Shown here: positions 47,283-60,261 of the stretch, piece after piece
How the letters are laid out: every line of letters starts with the position of its first letter
Position numbering within the stretch: the first letter of the stretch is position 1
NCBI GenBank assembly: GCA_014529385.2
Contig: CM043971.1
Span: 83,900,340 to 83,964,339, forward strand
DNA length: 64,000 nt
Source: Adiantum capillus-veneris
Taxonomy: Eukaryota; Streptophyta; Polypodiopsida; Polypodiales; Pteridaceae
Direction of reading: 5' to 3'
The notes under the pieces: generated by a model
What the model saw: the letters and a program-made list of their open reading frames with translations, nothing else
The model's database searches: none
What the model was told of the DNA's origin: nothing
Program-made: the position numbers and the translations under genes

Positions 47283-49793
47283 GGTAACAATCGATAATAA
47301 GTTTGCAATGCCAAGGATTGATGAGCTGCTTGACCGATTACATGGAGCTTCTATCTTCACAAAAATTGATCTTAAGTCAGGGTATTACCAAATCTGAATC
47401 AAGGAGGAGGATATATCACATACACGATTTAATACTCGTTTTGGACCTTATGAATTTACAGTTATGCCTTTTGGACTTACCGATGCTCCTGCAACTTCTA
47501 ATCGTATTATGATCGAAGTGTTTTGAGAGCATCTTGATGATTTTGTTCTTGTCTTCTTTGATGATATCTTGATTTACTCAAGAAACAAAGAAGAACACAA
47601 ACAACATGTGCGGCGAGTACTTGAACTTCTCCGTCAAAATCAACTTTATGCCAAATGTAGCAAATGCACCTTCTTCACTGACAAAGTGGAATATTTGGGA
47701 TTTATTTTATCCAAGGATGGTTTTTCTACTGACCCAAGTAAGATCGAAGCTGTTATAGCTTGGCCTACACCGAGATCAATACGAGAAGTACATGGCTTTC
47801 TTGGTTTAACAGGACGGTATTGTACAGTTATTCAAGGCTACGCTAAGATTGCATCTCCATTGACTAATGTGCTTAAGAAGGCTAAAGTGTTTACTTGGAA
47901 TTGAACATGCTCAAGCTAGTTTTGAGAAACTCAAAGAAGCTGTGGTGAATGCTCCAGTACTACAGCTTCCAAAATTCTCAAAGACATTCACCGTGCTCAC
48001 TGATGCAAGTGGACAAGCAATCGATGGCATTCTATCTTAAGAAGGAAACCAATAGCTTATGAATCTTGTAAGTTACATATACATGAGTTAAATAATCCTA
48101 CACATGACTTGGAATTACTGGCCGTTGTGCATGCTCTTAAAGTATTGCGACATTATCTTCTTGGAAGGAGATTTGAACTACATATTGACCATAAAAGCCT
48201 GAAGTGGATCTACACCCAACCTGACCTTATTATACGACAACGAAGATGGATGGACTTGTTATGCAAAGATGATTTTGGAATTGAATATAAACCTATGAAG
48301 AAAAATCTTGTGGCCGTTGCCTTAAGCAGGAAGACTACTGTAGCGGCGCTCACAACATCTACTACTTCTTTAATTGAACTTATTTAAGAAGGTATGACTC
48401 AAGACCCATATTACATAAAAATCCAGTATTTGATGAACTTAAATAATCGCACAGAGAAGCAGGAAAGGCAAATCAAAGGCTTCCACAGTAAAGGTGATGA
48501 CCTTTACTTCAATGATCGTCTTTGTATTCTAAACCAAGGTGGAATCAAACTTAAGATATTGCAGGAAGCTCATGATATACCTATAGCAGGACATCTAGGA
48601 TACATTAAGATTTATTGTATTGTAAAGAGTTTCTTTTGGCGAGGACTAAAATGTGATGTGTTGAACTATGGTACAAAATGTTTAACATGTCAACGTATTA
48701 AAGCTGAACGATTCGATACCCTGGTAAGCTTCAACCTATTGATGCTCCACAAATGAAATGGTAATGCATTATTATAGGACTTCTTACATCTCTGGGATAT
48801 GACTCTATTTTTGTGGTTGTTGATATGCTTACAAAAATGACCCATTTATTTCCAGTCAAGACAACATTTACGGCTAAGGATATAGCTCACGTCTTCATGA
48901 AAGGTGTTTTCGTGTATCACGGTTTACCTTGATGGATAATTTCTAATCGTGATGCGAAGTTCACCTCAAATTTTTGGAAAGCCTTATTCTTAGCAACAGG
49001 AACCCAATTAGCCTTTAGTACTGCTTATCATCCTCACACTGATGGGCAGACAAAAAGAACAAATCAAATCATTGAAGACAGGCTAAGAGCTATTGTATGC
49101 ATGAGAAGAGTAAATGGACTAGATATTTGTATTTTCTTCAATTTGTGTATAATTCCTCATTCCAACACTCAATTGGAATGTCACCTTTTCAAGCATTGTA
49201 CGAACAAGAGTGTCTTACTCCACTGAAATGGACAGACCCTCTCATACAAGTTCAAGCATTCAAAGAAATGTTGAATGAAATGCAACTACAAATCGATCTT
49301 ATACGACAGGATATTAAAACTGCTCAAGATAGACATAAGAGTTATGTTGACCCAAAACGATCTACAAGACTTTTCAAAGAGGGCGATATGGTATTTCTGA
49401 GAGTAAAACCCAAAAGTAATTTTTTATCAATGGGTAAGTCTAAGAAGCTAAATGTCAGATAATGTGGACCTTCTGTAATCATAAAAAGGATTAATGATCA
49501 AGCTTATAGACTCTTGTTACCACCACACATAAAGGTATATGATTTTTTTCACGTCAGCTTACTCAAGAAATATGTACCTGATCCACAACATATTCTTGAT
49601 GACTCTCTATTATCTACCTCTACCAATGGAACTTTTGAAGTATATCCCGAAGTGATACTTCAGAGTAGCTCTAAGCCTCTACGTAATTGGAAGATCTTGT
49701 TAAATGGTCAACGAAGATGCCATTTGGGAACGTGATGATGTAATGAGACTAAATTATCCAGATTTCATGTCGAGGTGAGGAGACCTCGAATTT
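47283..49793 (+). pseudogene. gypsy-E (chromodomain gypsy) pol remnant
   Basis: 5'-truncated in RT. Motifs: [44 protein letters not shown], catalytic FFDDILIYS, YLGFILSKDG, RNase H LTDASGQAI and LELLAVVHALKVLRHYLLG, integrase zinc finger HDIPIAGHLGY with [31 protein letters not shown]. The catalytic glutamate before R-T-N-Q is lysine. Near the end FFHVSLLKKYVPDP and DAIWERDDVMRLNYPDF form a chromodomain-like tail. Many stops and shifts. A different lineage from gypsy-A, B and C, which have no chromodomain. Confidence 0.9.
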
Positions 49794-49809
49794 TTCAAGT
49801 GTGGAAGGA

Positions 49810-50015
49810 TGTAAGATCTCCAATTTTTGGGTCTCTTTTAAAAGTAGGAACATTAGCTTTCAATATCTATTTTGTCAAATTTTGATATAAGATGCTTAAT
49901 TGACAGATGGGAGGATGTAAGATCCCCAATTTTTGGATCTCTTTTAAAAATAACAAAATTAGCTTTCAATATCTATTTTGTCAAATTTTGATTTAAGATG
50001 CTTGATTGACAGTAT
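49810..50015 (+). repeat. two tandem 106-bp copies at LTR-E start
   Basis: The unit beginning GGATGTAAGATCYCCAATTT occurs at 49810 and again at 49916, with a handful of substitutions. It contains TTAGCTTTCAATATCTATTT in both copies. Confidence 0.85.
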
Positions 50016-51108
50016 TGGAAGGTTCTAAGCAAGGCAGTTTTCATGTTCCAGTAGGTTAGACGGACGTTTGGTTCAGTTTTGAAAAAATTCGCTATTTTTA
50101 GTTTTTTTTTTTAATGCTTTTTATACTTTTAGGTGCTTTTTTCCAAAAAGAAAGGTCGGATCCTTGATCTACGTGTTCCAAGAAAGCTATGGTTTAATTT
50201 TGTAAAAATTTGATTTTCGAGTGCTTTTCACGCTATTTTTATCTCTTTTTAGCTCTTTTTAGTGAAAAGCGAGTCCGCTTTCTTATTCCAATGGACGAGG
50301 GGAACCCGTAGTTCAATTTTAGAAAACTTTGTTTTTCAAAAACTTTTTATGTTATTTTTAGCTTTTCGTGCTCTTGGGCGTTTTTGAAAAGCAATGTGCG
50401 TTTTAGGATGACCTAAACCTAAAAATAATAATATATGTCTCCGTTGGATTTAAAAATGATCACACGGAGCAAAAACTTGACCAAACAAGAATTTTACAAA
50501 AGCTATTTTTTATACAAGGCGTAAAAGTCATAATTATGTCGGGACATTACGGTGCGACATAGTCTAGCTAATGTTCCATTAATTGGCGAGATACTATTCA
50601 ATTGGTCAGTTTTATTGAAAAATTGAATGGTAAGTGGGAGAGTTGACCACCAAAACCTGTGCCATGTTTTTAGAAAAGACTGAAGTCTTTTCCCAAAAGC
50701 AAGAAGCTAATCTTGGCTGAGAGGTAGTGCTACCTGTAGCTTGGGGCACACTCCGAGCAGTTGGAAAACCTATAAATTTGCAAGACACCTCAGTTTTCAG
50801 TGCCGTCTGTTGCGTCTACTACTGCAAGGCTATATGTATCTATTATATGGAGTGGTGCAAGCTCTTCATCACCATCTCCATAAGCTCTTCTCTCTCGGGA
50901 AGAAGAATAATAAGAAGAAGAAGGATATTCTCTCTCTACTTCCTTACTATCTCCTCTCTCGTTTCATGGTGTAGGCACTCTCCGGAAGCTTTCGTTGGTG
51001 AATACCTCTACGTAGCTCTCATCAGCGCTCTCTTGTGGCAAAGCAAGAAGCCTTTTGAAAGCCCCTAATCAATTCTAAAGGTGAGAATCTCTAAACTCCA
51101 TAGCGATC

Positions 51109-51255
<147 letters not shown>

Positions 51256-51504
51256 TTTTTCTGAGTAGTCACCCTCTCGGTGATTTTTTTTGTTGTATAT
51301 GAGTGCATGTATGGATTTACCGAGTACATATGAAGTTTTTTTAATGATTATTTGATAATATTTAACACGCTGATTTATGCACATGATGCGTTTATGATCA
51401 CGTGCGTGCATAAAAAACGCTTTTCGTTTCACGTCAGAGACGGTAGGAACACTGTTTTGGTCATAATACACAAACCGTTATGTCACTCTTCCCTCCCCTA
51501 ACCC

Positions 51505-51682
51505 CCCCTCTCTCTCTCTCTCTCCCCCCACATCGTGTGTGTGTGTGTAGGAAAGAGATAGAGATAGAGAGAGAGAGAGCGGTGTGTATGTGTGTGTATG
51601 TAGGAAAGAGAGAGAGAGAGCGGTGTGTGTGTGTGTGTTTGTGTAGGAAAGAGAGAGAGAGAGAGCGGTGTGTGTGTGTGTA

Positions 51683-51730
<48 letters not shown>

Positions 51731-51745
51731 GTGTGTGTGTGTGTG

Positions 51746-51797
<52 letters not shown>

Positions 51798-51959
51798 GTG
51801 TGTGTGCGTGTAGGAAATTAAAGAGAGAGATAGAGAGCGGTGTGTGTGTGTGTAGGAAAGAGAGAGAGAGAATTGTGTGTGTGTAGGAAAGAGAGAGAAA
51901 GAGAGAAGTGTGTGTGCGTGTAGGAAATTAAAGAGAGAGAAAAATGTGCGTAGGAAATT

Positions 51960-52021
<62 letters not shown>
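51505..52021. repeat. GA/GT microsatellite block
   Basis: Repeating units of GTGTGTGTGTAGGAAAGAGAGAGAG form a higher-order array (about ten GTAGGAAA junctions), ending in a pure (AG)n run 51967-52021. Frames here are not genes. Confidence 0.95.
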
Positions 52022-52023
<2 letters not shown>

Positions 52024-52205
52024 TTATGGTTTGCGTAAAAAATTAAAATTAAAGAAAGAAATGAAATGAAATGTTATGTTAACTCTTCAAAAGGCCAAAG
52101 TGACCTATGAGACCAGAAAGTTACAATGTGGTAGACTGATACTAGGTTAGAATAACAAAATGACAAAATAACATATTATGGAATCCTAAACTGCTGGGTG
52201 TGGAC

Positions 52206-53215
52206 TAAGCAGCTAAAACAGCTAGCTGAAACCATCCGTAGTTTATTAGGTAGTCTTAAAGCAATGTCAATAGCGTGTATGGCAAGCCATAGGTCAATGG
52301 GTTTGAATTAACGTCAACTACACAAGCCGTAGGTCAAATCCGGTTGCGTTTTTCTACGAAAAAATGCAAACGGACTTCGGAAATGGCTTCTATGCCTACT
52401 GAAACCATCTGTAGACGATTAGGTAGTCTTTAGGCAATGTCAAGAGCGCGTATGGCAAGCCGTAGGTCAAAGGGTAGAAGAAACGCCAAATACACAAGCC
52501 GTAGGTCAAATCCGGTTGCGTTTCTCTACGGAAAAACGCAAACGGACTTCGGAAATGGCTTCTATGCCTTCTGAAACTATCCATAGACGATTAGGTAGTC
52601 TTTAGGCAATGTCAAGAGTGCATATGGCAAGCCGTAGGTCAAACGGATAGAAGAAACGCCAAATACACAAGGAGTAGGTCGAATCCGGTTGCGTTTTTCT
52701 ACGGAAAAACGCAAACGGACTTCGGAAATGGCTTCTATCCATACCGAAACCATCCGTAGTTCATTAAGTAGTCTTAAAGCAATGTCAAGAGAGTGTATGG
52801 CAAGCCATAGATCAATGGGTTTGAATTAACGTCAACTACACAAGCCGTAGGTCAAATCCGGTTGCGTTTTTCTACAAAAAAACGCAAACGGACTTCGGAA
52901 ATGGCTTCTATGCTTACTGAAACTATCCGTAGAAAATTAGGTAGTCTTTAAGCAATGTCAAGAGCACGTATGGAAAGCCGTAGGTCAAACAGATAGAAGA
53001 AACGCTAAATACACAAGCCGTAGGTCATATCCGGTTGCGTTTTTCTACGGAAAAATGCAAACGGACTTTGGAAATGGCTTCTATCCATACCGAAACCATC
53101 CGTAGTTCATTAAGTAGTCTTAAAGCAATGTCAAGAGCGTGTATGGCAAGCCGTAGGTCAATGGGTTTGAATTAACGTCAACTACACAAGCCGTAGGTAG
53201 CCGTAGGATGTTGAA
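52206..53215 (+). repeat. tandem array of ~172-bp units with hairpins, CACTA left subterminal
   Basis: Nearly six units of about 171-176 bp, phased by CTTCTATGCC at 52388, 52559, 52731, 52906 and 53082. Each full unit has two copies of AAGCCGTAGGTCAAA (about twelve in all) and one hairpin, CCGGTTGCGTTTTTC then TACG then GAAAAACGCAAACGG. In CACTA elements subterminal repeats bind the TNPA-type protein; that role is inferred here from position. Confidence 0.9.
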
Positions 53216-53463
53216 GAAACTATGAAACTAAAAGAGGCAAAGGGGTTTTTCCCGCTACATGCATTTCCATGTACACCTGGGAGTGCACGTATGTGTAAAC
53301 CCATATAGGATTTGACCAATAAAGATGAGATTTTGACATGGTGGTCCTGATCTACGTACACCTCTGGACCGAGTTGTACGGAGATTGGGCAAGATTAGAG
53401 AATGCGAGGTAGTTTACATTGTGAGGAGTATATATATTAAAACAACATTCATAATCATTGTAG

Positions 53464-56400
53464 ATGGCAACGTCATCAAATAACATGGAGGAAAAGATTG
53501 TATGCTCGTGCACGCTCTGCAAGTATCAAATCTTGCGGAAGCGTATGATATGTAATGAGCATGTGCACAAGTACGGAGAGTTTGCTAAAGAAACCGTACA
53601 GAATCTACGATACGACTCTTACGGAACGGGCATTGATTTTTGCGACATAGCACCTACATCTGAGAGAGAGAGAAAAAGGATTATGTGTGAAGGTCCGACC
53701 AAAATAGAGCCAAGGATGGAAGCAGAAAAGGACTTACAGACAGAAGACGACGGCATGGAGGAGATGCTGGATGCCTTCTTCCAGAAAAGCGAGGAGAACG
53801 CTAACGAAGCAGCACCAAAAGCCGTGCGCCTATCTCCTGAAGACATGTTAAGGAAGTTGGCACGTCAACCAATTTATGAAGGCGCCAAAATATTGACGCT
53901 TCGTACTTGTCTGGCGTTTTTGAATCTTCAGTCAGTGTACGGGTGGTCAGATGCAAGCGTCACTGCTTTGTTTAGGTACGTAATTTATAAAAGGCATTTT
54001 CCGATTGCAACAGTGACGTGCTTGGAGAGCTTTTTAATTTAATGTGGCTTAAACAGGTTGTTGCGGGAGCAACTTCTCCCGGCTGGCAATGAAATGCCCC
54101 CCTCCAGGCCATCTAGGCCAGACGCAAAGCAACTATTGACCTCAGTTGGCTTGGACTACAACAAAGATTCATGCATGTCCAAATGATTGCATTCTTTTTC
54201 GCAATGAATTCGTAGATTGTCTGTCGTGTCCTAAGTGCGGAGCAATGCGCTACAAACAAGATGCAGTTGGCGAGACAGTGCCAGCTAAAGTGTTGCGGCA
54301 TTTCCCTATTATTCCTAGGATAAAAAGCATGTTTCGTTGTGGTTCCATTGCAAAGTTGATGCGGTGGCATTCTACGAATAGATCCACTGGCGCAGCATTT
54401 AGGGTGTCTGCTGATTCAAAGGCCTGGAGGCACATTGAAGATACCTGGCCACATTTTAAGAGTGAACCACGCAATTTGCGTTTGGGCATGGCAATGGATG
54501 GAGTCAATCCATTTGGCTTGAGAAGCTCGTCATGGAGCACTTGGCCTGTGTGCCTTATCAACTACAACCTCCTGCCGTGGCTTTCCATCAAGAAGGGTCA
54601 TTTGATATTAACACTAGAATGGTAACCTAACAGGACATAAAAGTGTCCTTTCAGGGTTTTGGGAAAAAATTCCAAAACCATAGTAGATCCACTCATTTTG
54701 AAAAATCCTTTCATGAGATTATAGTTCAATAACTACTACATATGAACAAAATGATAAACTTGTAATTTTTCTCATCCCTTGGCCACTACAAGCCTCCAAA
54801 GTTGATGGACCAGTGCATTTTGCCCAAAACAACAATTTCTTACGGTTGATTGCATATAAATAAGAGTGGGGATTTTTGTAGGACATGAGATAAAATTCTT
54901 CGTTAACTTCAATGGGTTGGTGACCAAAACATATGGTTGATTTTACCTCACTAATTTTTTTTTGGGAAGAAAAAATAGGTACAAAAAAGTTGCATTTTTG
55001 CCATTCTGCGGACCTATCATCAAAGTTTCTATAGTCACGCTCAATACAAATACTATATACATGTTTTCTTAGTTCCCTTTGGCCGAGCCTTTGGATTCAA
55101 AAGGAGCCATGGAGCATGCCAAAAGGATAATATTGAATCTCTTACAATTGGAACCTTGGGGGCAATGATAAAGTGGTAAATACAGCAAACATGAAAAAAC
55201 TTGGTTTAGCATTATGACCTCTAGAAACCCATAGAAACTACTCAATATCTAGACAAGTTTGTAGTCTATGATTAGATATGGTTACTACCTACAAAATACA
55301 CACAATTGGCCTAAGAAACTAGAAATATTGAGAAAGTTATACTTGCTACTCTAAAATGTATCGTACTCTTCAGCAAACAAAAAAACTCAACCATCATCAT
55401 ATACTATGCTATATAGCATATTAGGTCCCCCAAAACTCAAGGAAGATTAGCTTTATGTTATAAATTACACTTACACAATCAAAATGGAATTTGGATATCA
55501 AGAAAGCCACCAAAAAATCATAAAAGTGCTAATTTTGGCCAAAAAACAGGATTATGCAATTCTTGTAAATTGTACATAACTTTCAATTTAACACTTAGCT
55601 CTCTCTACAAGCCTCAAAACATGTTGAGAACTATGAAGGCCTAACCTCTAGCCATTTAAACCTCACAAGCATGAAGTTTAGAGTGGTATAGTTACCAAAA
55701 ATTGAAAAAAAGCCAAAAACAAGACCCGTTTTTTCACACAGTTTAGGTTCAAAAATGTTGTGCAAGAGTAAGGTTAATGGTGAGATCAATACTCCAAAAA
55801 AAATTCTAAGTTTTTTTCAGCTCATAAGGCAACTTTGTGGGAATATAGCACCTAGAAATTCATTTTTATACTCTTCAAATAATTCAAGAAAAATGGTCAC
55901 TTAACAGGACACAAAAGTGTCCAAGGACATAAAAGTGTCCTGTTACCATTCTAGTGTTAAGCTTGATTGTACCCGATAAGTTCAAGGCAAAAAACATGGA
56001 TGTTTATCTAGCTCCATTAGTTGACGAGCTCCAGGAGTTATGGCATGGGATCAACATAGCAGATGCGGTTGAACCACTAGGACAACAGCATGCAAGGATC
56101 CATGGACTTCTTATGTGGACTATGCATGATTGGCTAGGATACGGAGAAGCTTCTGGTAATAGTTCTTGATTTACAAAATTCTCGCTATTCACAAGCACTT
56201 TGCCTTGGCCTGATTCATGCTTTAATATATGCAGGGCTAACAACTTCGGGATACAATGCATGTCCAATTTGCGGGCAGTCCTTGGATGTGCGCTATTCTG
56301 CCTCTCTTCGAAAGACAATTTATCAAGGCCACCACCGTTATCTTCCAGATGGCCATCACTTGCGCAAAGGTCAGCTTGGTCGCATCGAATGTCTTCCTAT

Positions 56401-58318
56401 GCATGTACAAGAGTGGCGTTGCCGATGGGAGCAACATGAGGGGCAACCTGTTCCAGGAATGAAACGTTTGTCCATTCTCCATACGTTGCCGTACTGGAGT
56501 GATATACTAATTAACCATTTGCTGGATCCAATGCATCCATTCAAGAATGTGGGAGAGCTCCTCTGGAAGACAATCATGGGAATGAAAGACAATCGAGCTT
56601 CACGAGATGATTTGCAGTCAGTTGGAAAGATAACAGAGCTGTGGCCTTTCACCAATGCAGCTGGCCAAATAAAACTTCCAAGAGCGCCATGGGTATTGCT
56701 AAAAAACGAAGAGCGACAAGTTAAAAGGGTGATTTCAGAGTTCAGGACGCCAATAGGATATATGCGATGTCTCAAGACAACATTCACCCGTGACGATCAA
56801 CTGTCAGGACTGAAATCACACCACTGGCATAAGTTCTTGCAATTCATTATTCCAATTGCGATCAAGGGGTGTTTAACGGAGGAAGTGCGGATGTGCATAT
56901 ACAAGATTTCAGAGCTAGTGCAGTGGATCTCTTCCAAGGAGATACAAGAGGAATCTATTGCAGTCGCAAGGGCTAACTCCATTGAGGCAGTTTGCATGAT
57001 TGAGAAGTATCTACCCACGAGTTGTCTAACTATCCAAATGTACTTGCTCGTCCATGTAGTAGATGAGGTTGCACTGGCAGGTACAGTCCACAGCCGTTAA
57101 ATGTTCTTTCTAGAGCGGTTCATGAAAACACTTAAGGGTTTTGTTCACCAAAAAGCGCGTCTAGAGGGGAGCATGGTAGAAGGATGGCTGGTGCAAGAGT
57201 CTCTTGTATTGACGACCGAATTTCTATCCGTTTCTGACCCAGAAATGCCTCAACTGTGGAGCGATGAGGAGGATGCAAGACTGGTGGGAGAGGAGCCGCA
57301 AGGGCAAGGGGTGCCGAAGAAAATGAACGACACCATGCGAGAAAAGATCATGAAGTTCTGTATACTAAATTCAGTGCCGATGCAAAAAAAGCTTGAAAGG
57401 TACGAAGAAGAGAAAGAGAGACGCAATAGGGAGCGACAGGATTTCAGGCCAAGCCGAATGACTAGAGGTTTACCCTTGCCAGACTATCTCGCTCCTCTAC
57501 CTGAATTCCCTACAATGGCATGGTTGGACAAGACAGTGAGAGCAGCTCGACAGATCGGAGAACCCATATCTCTAGAAGAGGAAGAGCTGGCTATTGGATG
57601 TGGCTAGAAGTATCATACATACATGGCACTGTGGTCGCATGGAAAGCATTTCATAACACAAAAAATTGATAGCAGAAGAAACACATTTGACAGTGGGGTA
57701 ATGGTTAGTTTCATGCAAAAGAGTAGGGCTAGTGCCAGAGACATGAATGAGAGCACTAGCAACCTAGATTACTGTGGCCTGGTGTCAGATATCCTGAAAG
57801 TAAGCTTCAGGCGGCTTGAGATGTTTTTGTTGGATGTGAAGTGGTTCAAGGTGATTACTTCTGGTCGCAATGCAACGGTACGCAGAGATGGAAACAAACT
57901 TGTGCAAATAGATTCTACAAAGGTTTGGATAGATGCGAGCGACACATTTGCTCTCCCCAAACATTGCGAGCAAGTGGTCTTTGTACCGGACCCTCGAGAG
58001 CGACAGTGGTGGTTTGTGGTTCAGGTTGCTCCAAGAAATAAACAAGTATTTGAAGGGCAAGATCTCCTGGAGGAAAGTCAGTCAGACGACATCTATACTA
58101 CTGTGACATTAGTTGAGATGGACGAAGGTATGGCAGAGGAAGCTGACAGATATACGAGGGATGACGCAGACGAGCCAGAATTGACACTTGTAGATGAAGA
58201 TGCAATGGATGAAGTCAATCTGCCAGAACTAGTTGGGGCAGAGTTATGTTTGCAATTAGAGATAGATGATGAAACGTTGCAAGATCTTATCGATGATGCC
58301 TCACTCGTCGAGGCCTAG
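53464..58318 (+). pseudogene. CACTA TNP2 transposase, broken, with two introns
   Basis: ATG 53464 (MATSSNNMEEKIVCSCTLCK). Introns GT-AG fit 53976-54056 and 56156-56234. N-terminal region RQPIYEGAKILTLRTCLAFL; transposase_21/TNP2 core: HACPNDCILFRNEF, CLSCPKCGAMRYK, NLRLGMAMDGVNPFG, NLLPWLSIKKG, KNMDVYLAPLVDELQELW, SGYNACPICGQSLD, LLDPMHPFKNV; DUF4218-like MYLLVHVVDEV and FLERFMKTLKGFVHQKARLEG; DUF4216-like VKWFKV and WFVVQVAPRNKQVFE. Disabled by a frameshift near 54160, the TTAA element at 54612-55956, TAA at 57098 (tryptophan expected) and TAG at 57605. A TATATATATTA box lies about 30 bp before the ATG. Confidence 0.9.
54612..55956. mobile_element. non-autonomous TIR element in TNP2, TSD TTAA
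   Basis: Perfect 15-bp inverted ends CACTAGAATGGTAAC / GTTACCATTCTAGTG, flanked by TTAA at 54608-54611 and 55957-55960. Removing one TTAA copy and the insert restores the transposase frame reading L-I-L-S-L-I-V-P-D. Near the ends lie three near-palindromes GGACAYAAAAGTGTCC (54633-54648, 55907-55922, 55925-55940). AT-rich, no coding frame. The duplication could also be read as 3-bp TTA with one more base in the ends; superfamily is uncertain. Confidence 0.85.
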
Positions 58319-58425
58319 GCCTGTAAGTATTTGTGTGAAGACGTTGATTTAAAATTAAGCTTAAAGTTAATTTAAACAACTGTGTTTTGACGCTTTATTT
58401 TATTTTCTTTGTGCAGGACTTTAGT

Positions 58426-59560
58426 ATGGCAGACCAGTTTCCAGATCCCGCTTCTATGAGTGTAGATGCATTCATGGGCTTCGTTACACGGATGACGCCT
58501 GCTCAGATGGCAGAGGCTTCTCAGTACTGGGTAGCAAGAGGCACGAGTACTACGCCTCCGGGCTTCACACCCGAGGGTACGACGCCTAGGGGGGGGACAC
58601 CTATGGGGGGGGTGGGGGACACCTATGGGTATGACGCCTGATTCTGCCATCATGGGCGCTTCGACACCTAGGGGTGGGGCAGGCGGGTACGTCCTCATCT
58701 CCGCAGCATAGGCGCACTCGCCGATCTCGGTGATCGTCAGGTGGAGGTGGTGGTTGCTGTGGAGGAGGGTCCACAGATGCTTCGACCCCTCCTCGCTCAC
58801 CACCCCCATCCTACCCAGACACACCTCTCAACACACCTCTTGGCACACCTCGGACACCTTGGGGGACACACGATCCTAGTGCCTCCAAGATCTATACTGT
58901 ACGGCCAGATGGTTCTGTTGACATGGATAGAGTCGGGACTGAGATGAGATAGCGGATTCGCCAGCTCGCGGAGCTACAGTTTTCGACCAGCATTCTGACG
59001 TCTTGGGATCAACAGAAAAAGGACAAAGTCAATTACATAGTGGAGACCATCCTGAGAGAGTACCAACCTGCTCCGGGTTCTGATGTTGTTTTGAGGACCT
59101 GGATCAAGGGTGTTGCACGGGACACCGTGAAACATCGACGAGATGCAGCTCGGAAGGCTTTCAGGACCGGCTCGCCGAAGCCTTCGGGCATCCTATACGA
59201 GACGTGGCTTCAGATCAGGGAGGATGAGAGGGCAGCGGCCACGCGGTTCAGACAACAGCGTGAGGCTGTGCAGATACGACAGATGACCAGGGGGACATCT
59301 CATCTTGGTAGCGGAGGCTTCGACACCTTTCGCTATGAGTTTGTCAGTTTCTAATCCAATCTTAATTATGGCTTTTTTTAAAACGCGATGAATCATGTCT
59401 TCTTATTACTCTGATTTTTGTATAAACGTAGAATCTTGTGATGCATCGAGCCCCGACACGTCAGGAGGAGTGAGATGGATATCGCAGAGGTATCTATGAA
59501 GTATTGAATGATCTTGATGCTTCAGGAGAGCCTGTAGACTGGGCGGCCTTACAGTCTCGC
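58426..59560 (+). pseudogene. CACTA second gene, TNPA-like, broken
   Basis: After a possible intron (GTAAGT at 58322 to GTGCAG at 58416) ATG 58426 begins MADQFPDPASMSVDAFMGFV, followed by threonine/glycine/proline-rich repeats and a G-run frameshift near 58605. A later frame (59040-59354) has VARDTVKHRRDAARKAFRTG, ILYETWLQIREDERAAA and HLGSGGFDTFRYEF, in the style of plant transposase-associated proteins of En/Spm elements. A last exon-like piece near 59432-59570 carries stops. Assignment rests on position and weak motif resemblance. Confidence 0.5.
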
Positions 59561-59739
59561 TGATCGCTTGAGGTGAGACGTTAATATGTGTGAGTTGATT
59601 TAATTAAGTATATGTGAATACTAATTTTGTGAGTTGTCCTGTGTGCAGGTTGTGACACCTAGTCATCAGTGGCCCAGATTTCATATATATGCTTTGTGAG
59701 ACACAGACACGCTTCTGTGTCTCCTTTTGTATAGACATA

Positions 59740-60015
59740 TATATATGGTTATGATTATTGTTCAGACAGTTATTGTTTTCCTTATGGTTATGGTTATTGT
59801 CATTGTCATTGTATAGACATGGTTATTTCTCCTATTCTTGTATAGACATAGTTATGGTTCAGGTTTTGTTTATGGTTATGTTTAACTTTCTGGTTATGCT
59901 TATGGTTATTGTTAATTTTGTTTCTGGTTATGATCAAAGTGGTTATATTGGTCGGTTATGGTTTTAAGTTATGGTTATGATTTTAAGTTATGGTTATGGT
60001 TCGTTATGGTCATTG
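59740..60015 (+). repeat. imperfect GGTTAT minisatellite
   Basis: GGTTATGGTTATTGT, TATGGTTATG and related words recur through about 275 bp. Degenerate, non-coding; inside the CACTA element. Confidence 0.75.
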
Positions 60016-60261
60016 GCCTTAAATCTCATGTGAGATCCTACATGGATAGCATGTAGGAGGCGTATACATGATATATATTTTTTGAAAAGTTTATGTAAAA
60101 ACGAAGGGAACTCTGCCAAAATTTCTGCGGGAGCACGGTTGATTTTAGGGCTGCTCGCTTTCTAGGGCAGAGGGCAGGAAGTTTGGCTGTGGTGCCTGTG
60201 TCCATCTTTTCATTGGGCACAAGCCAGCTACCTGTCCTCTGCCCAAGAATTTTTTTTTACT

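Noticed and set aside
52206-53215. CRISPR-like array
   Set aside because: Units are ~172 bp throughout with no short repeat and unique spacer pattern, and the context is a plant transposon.
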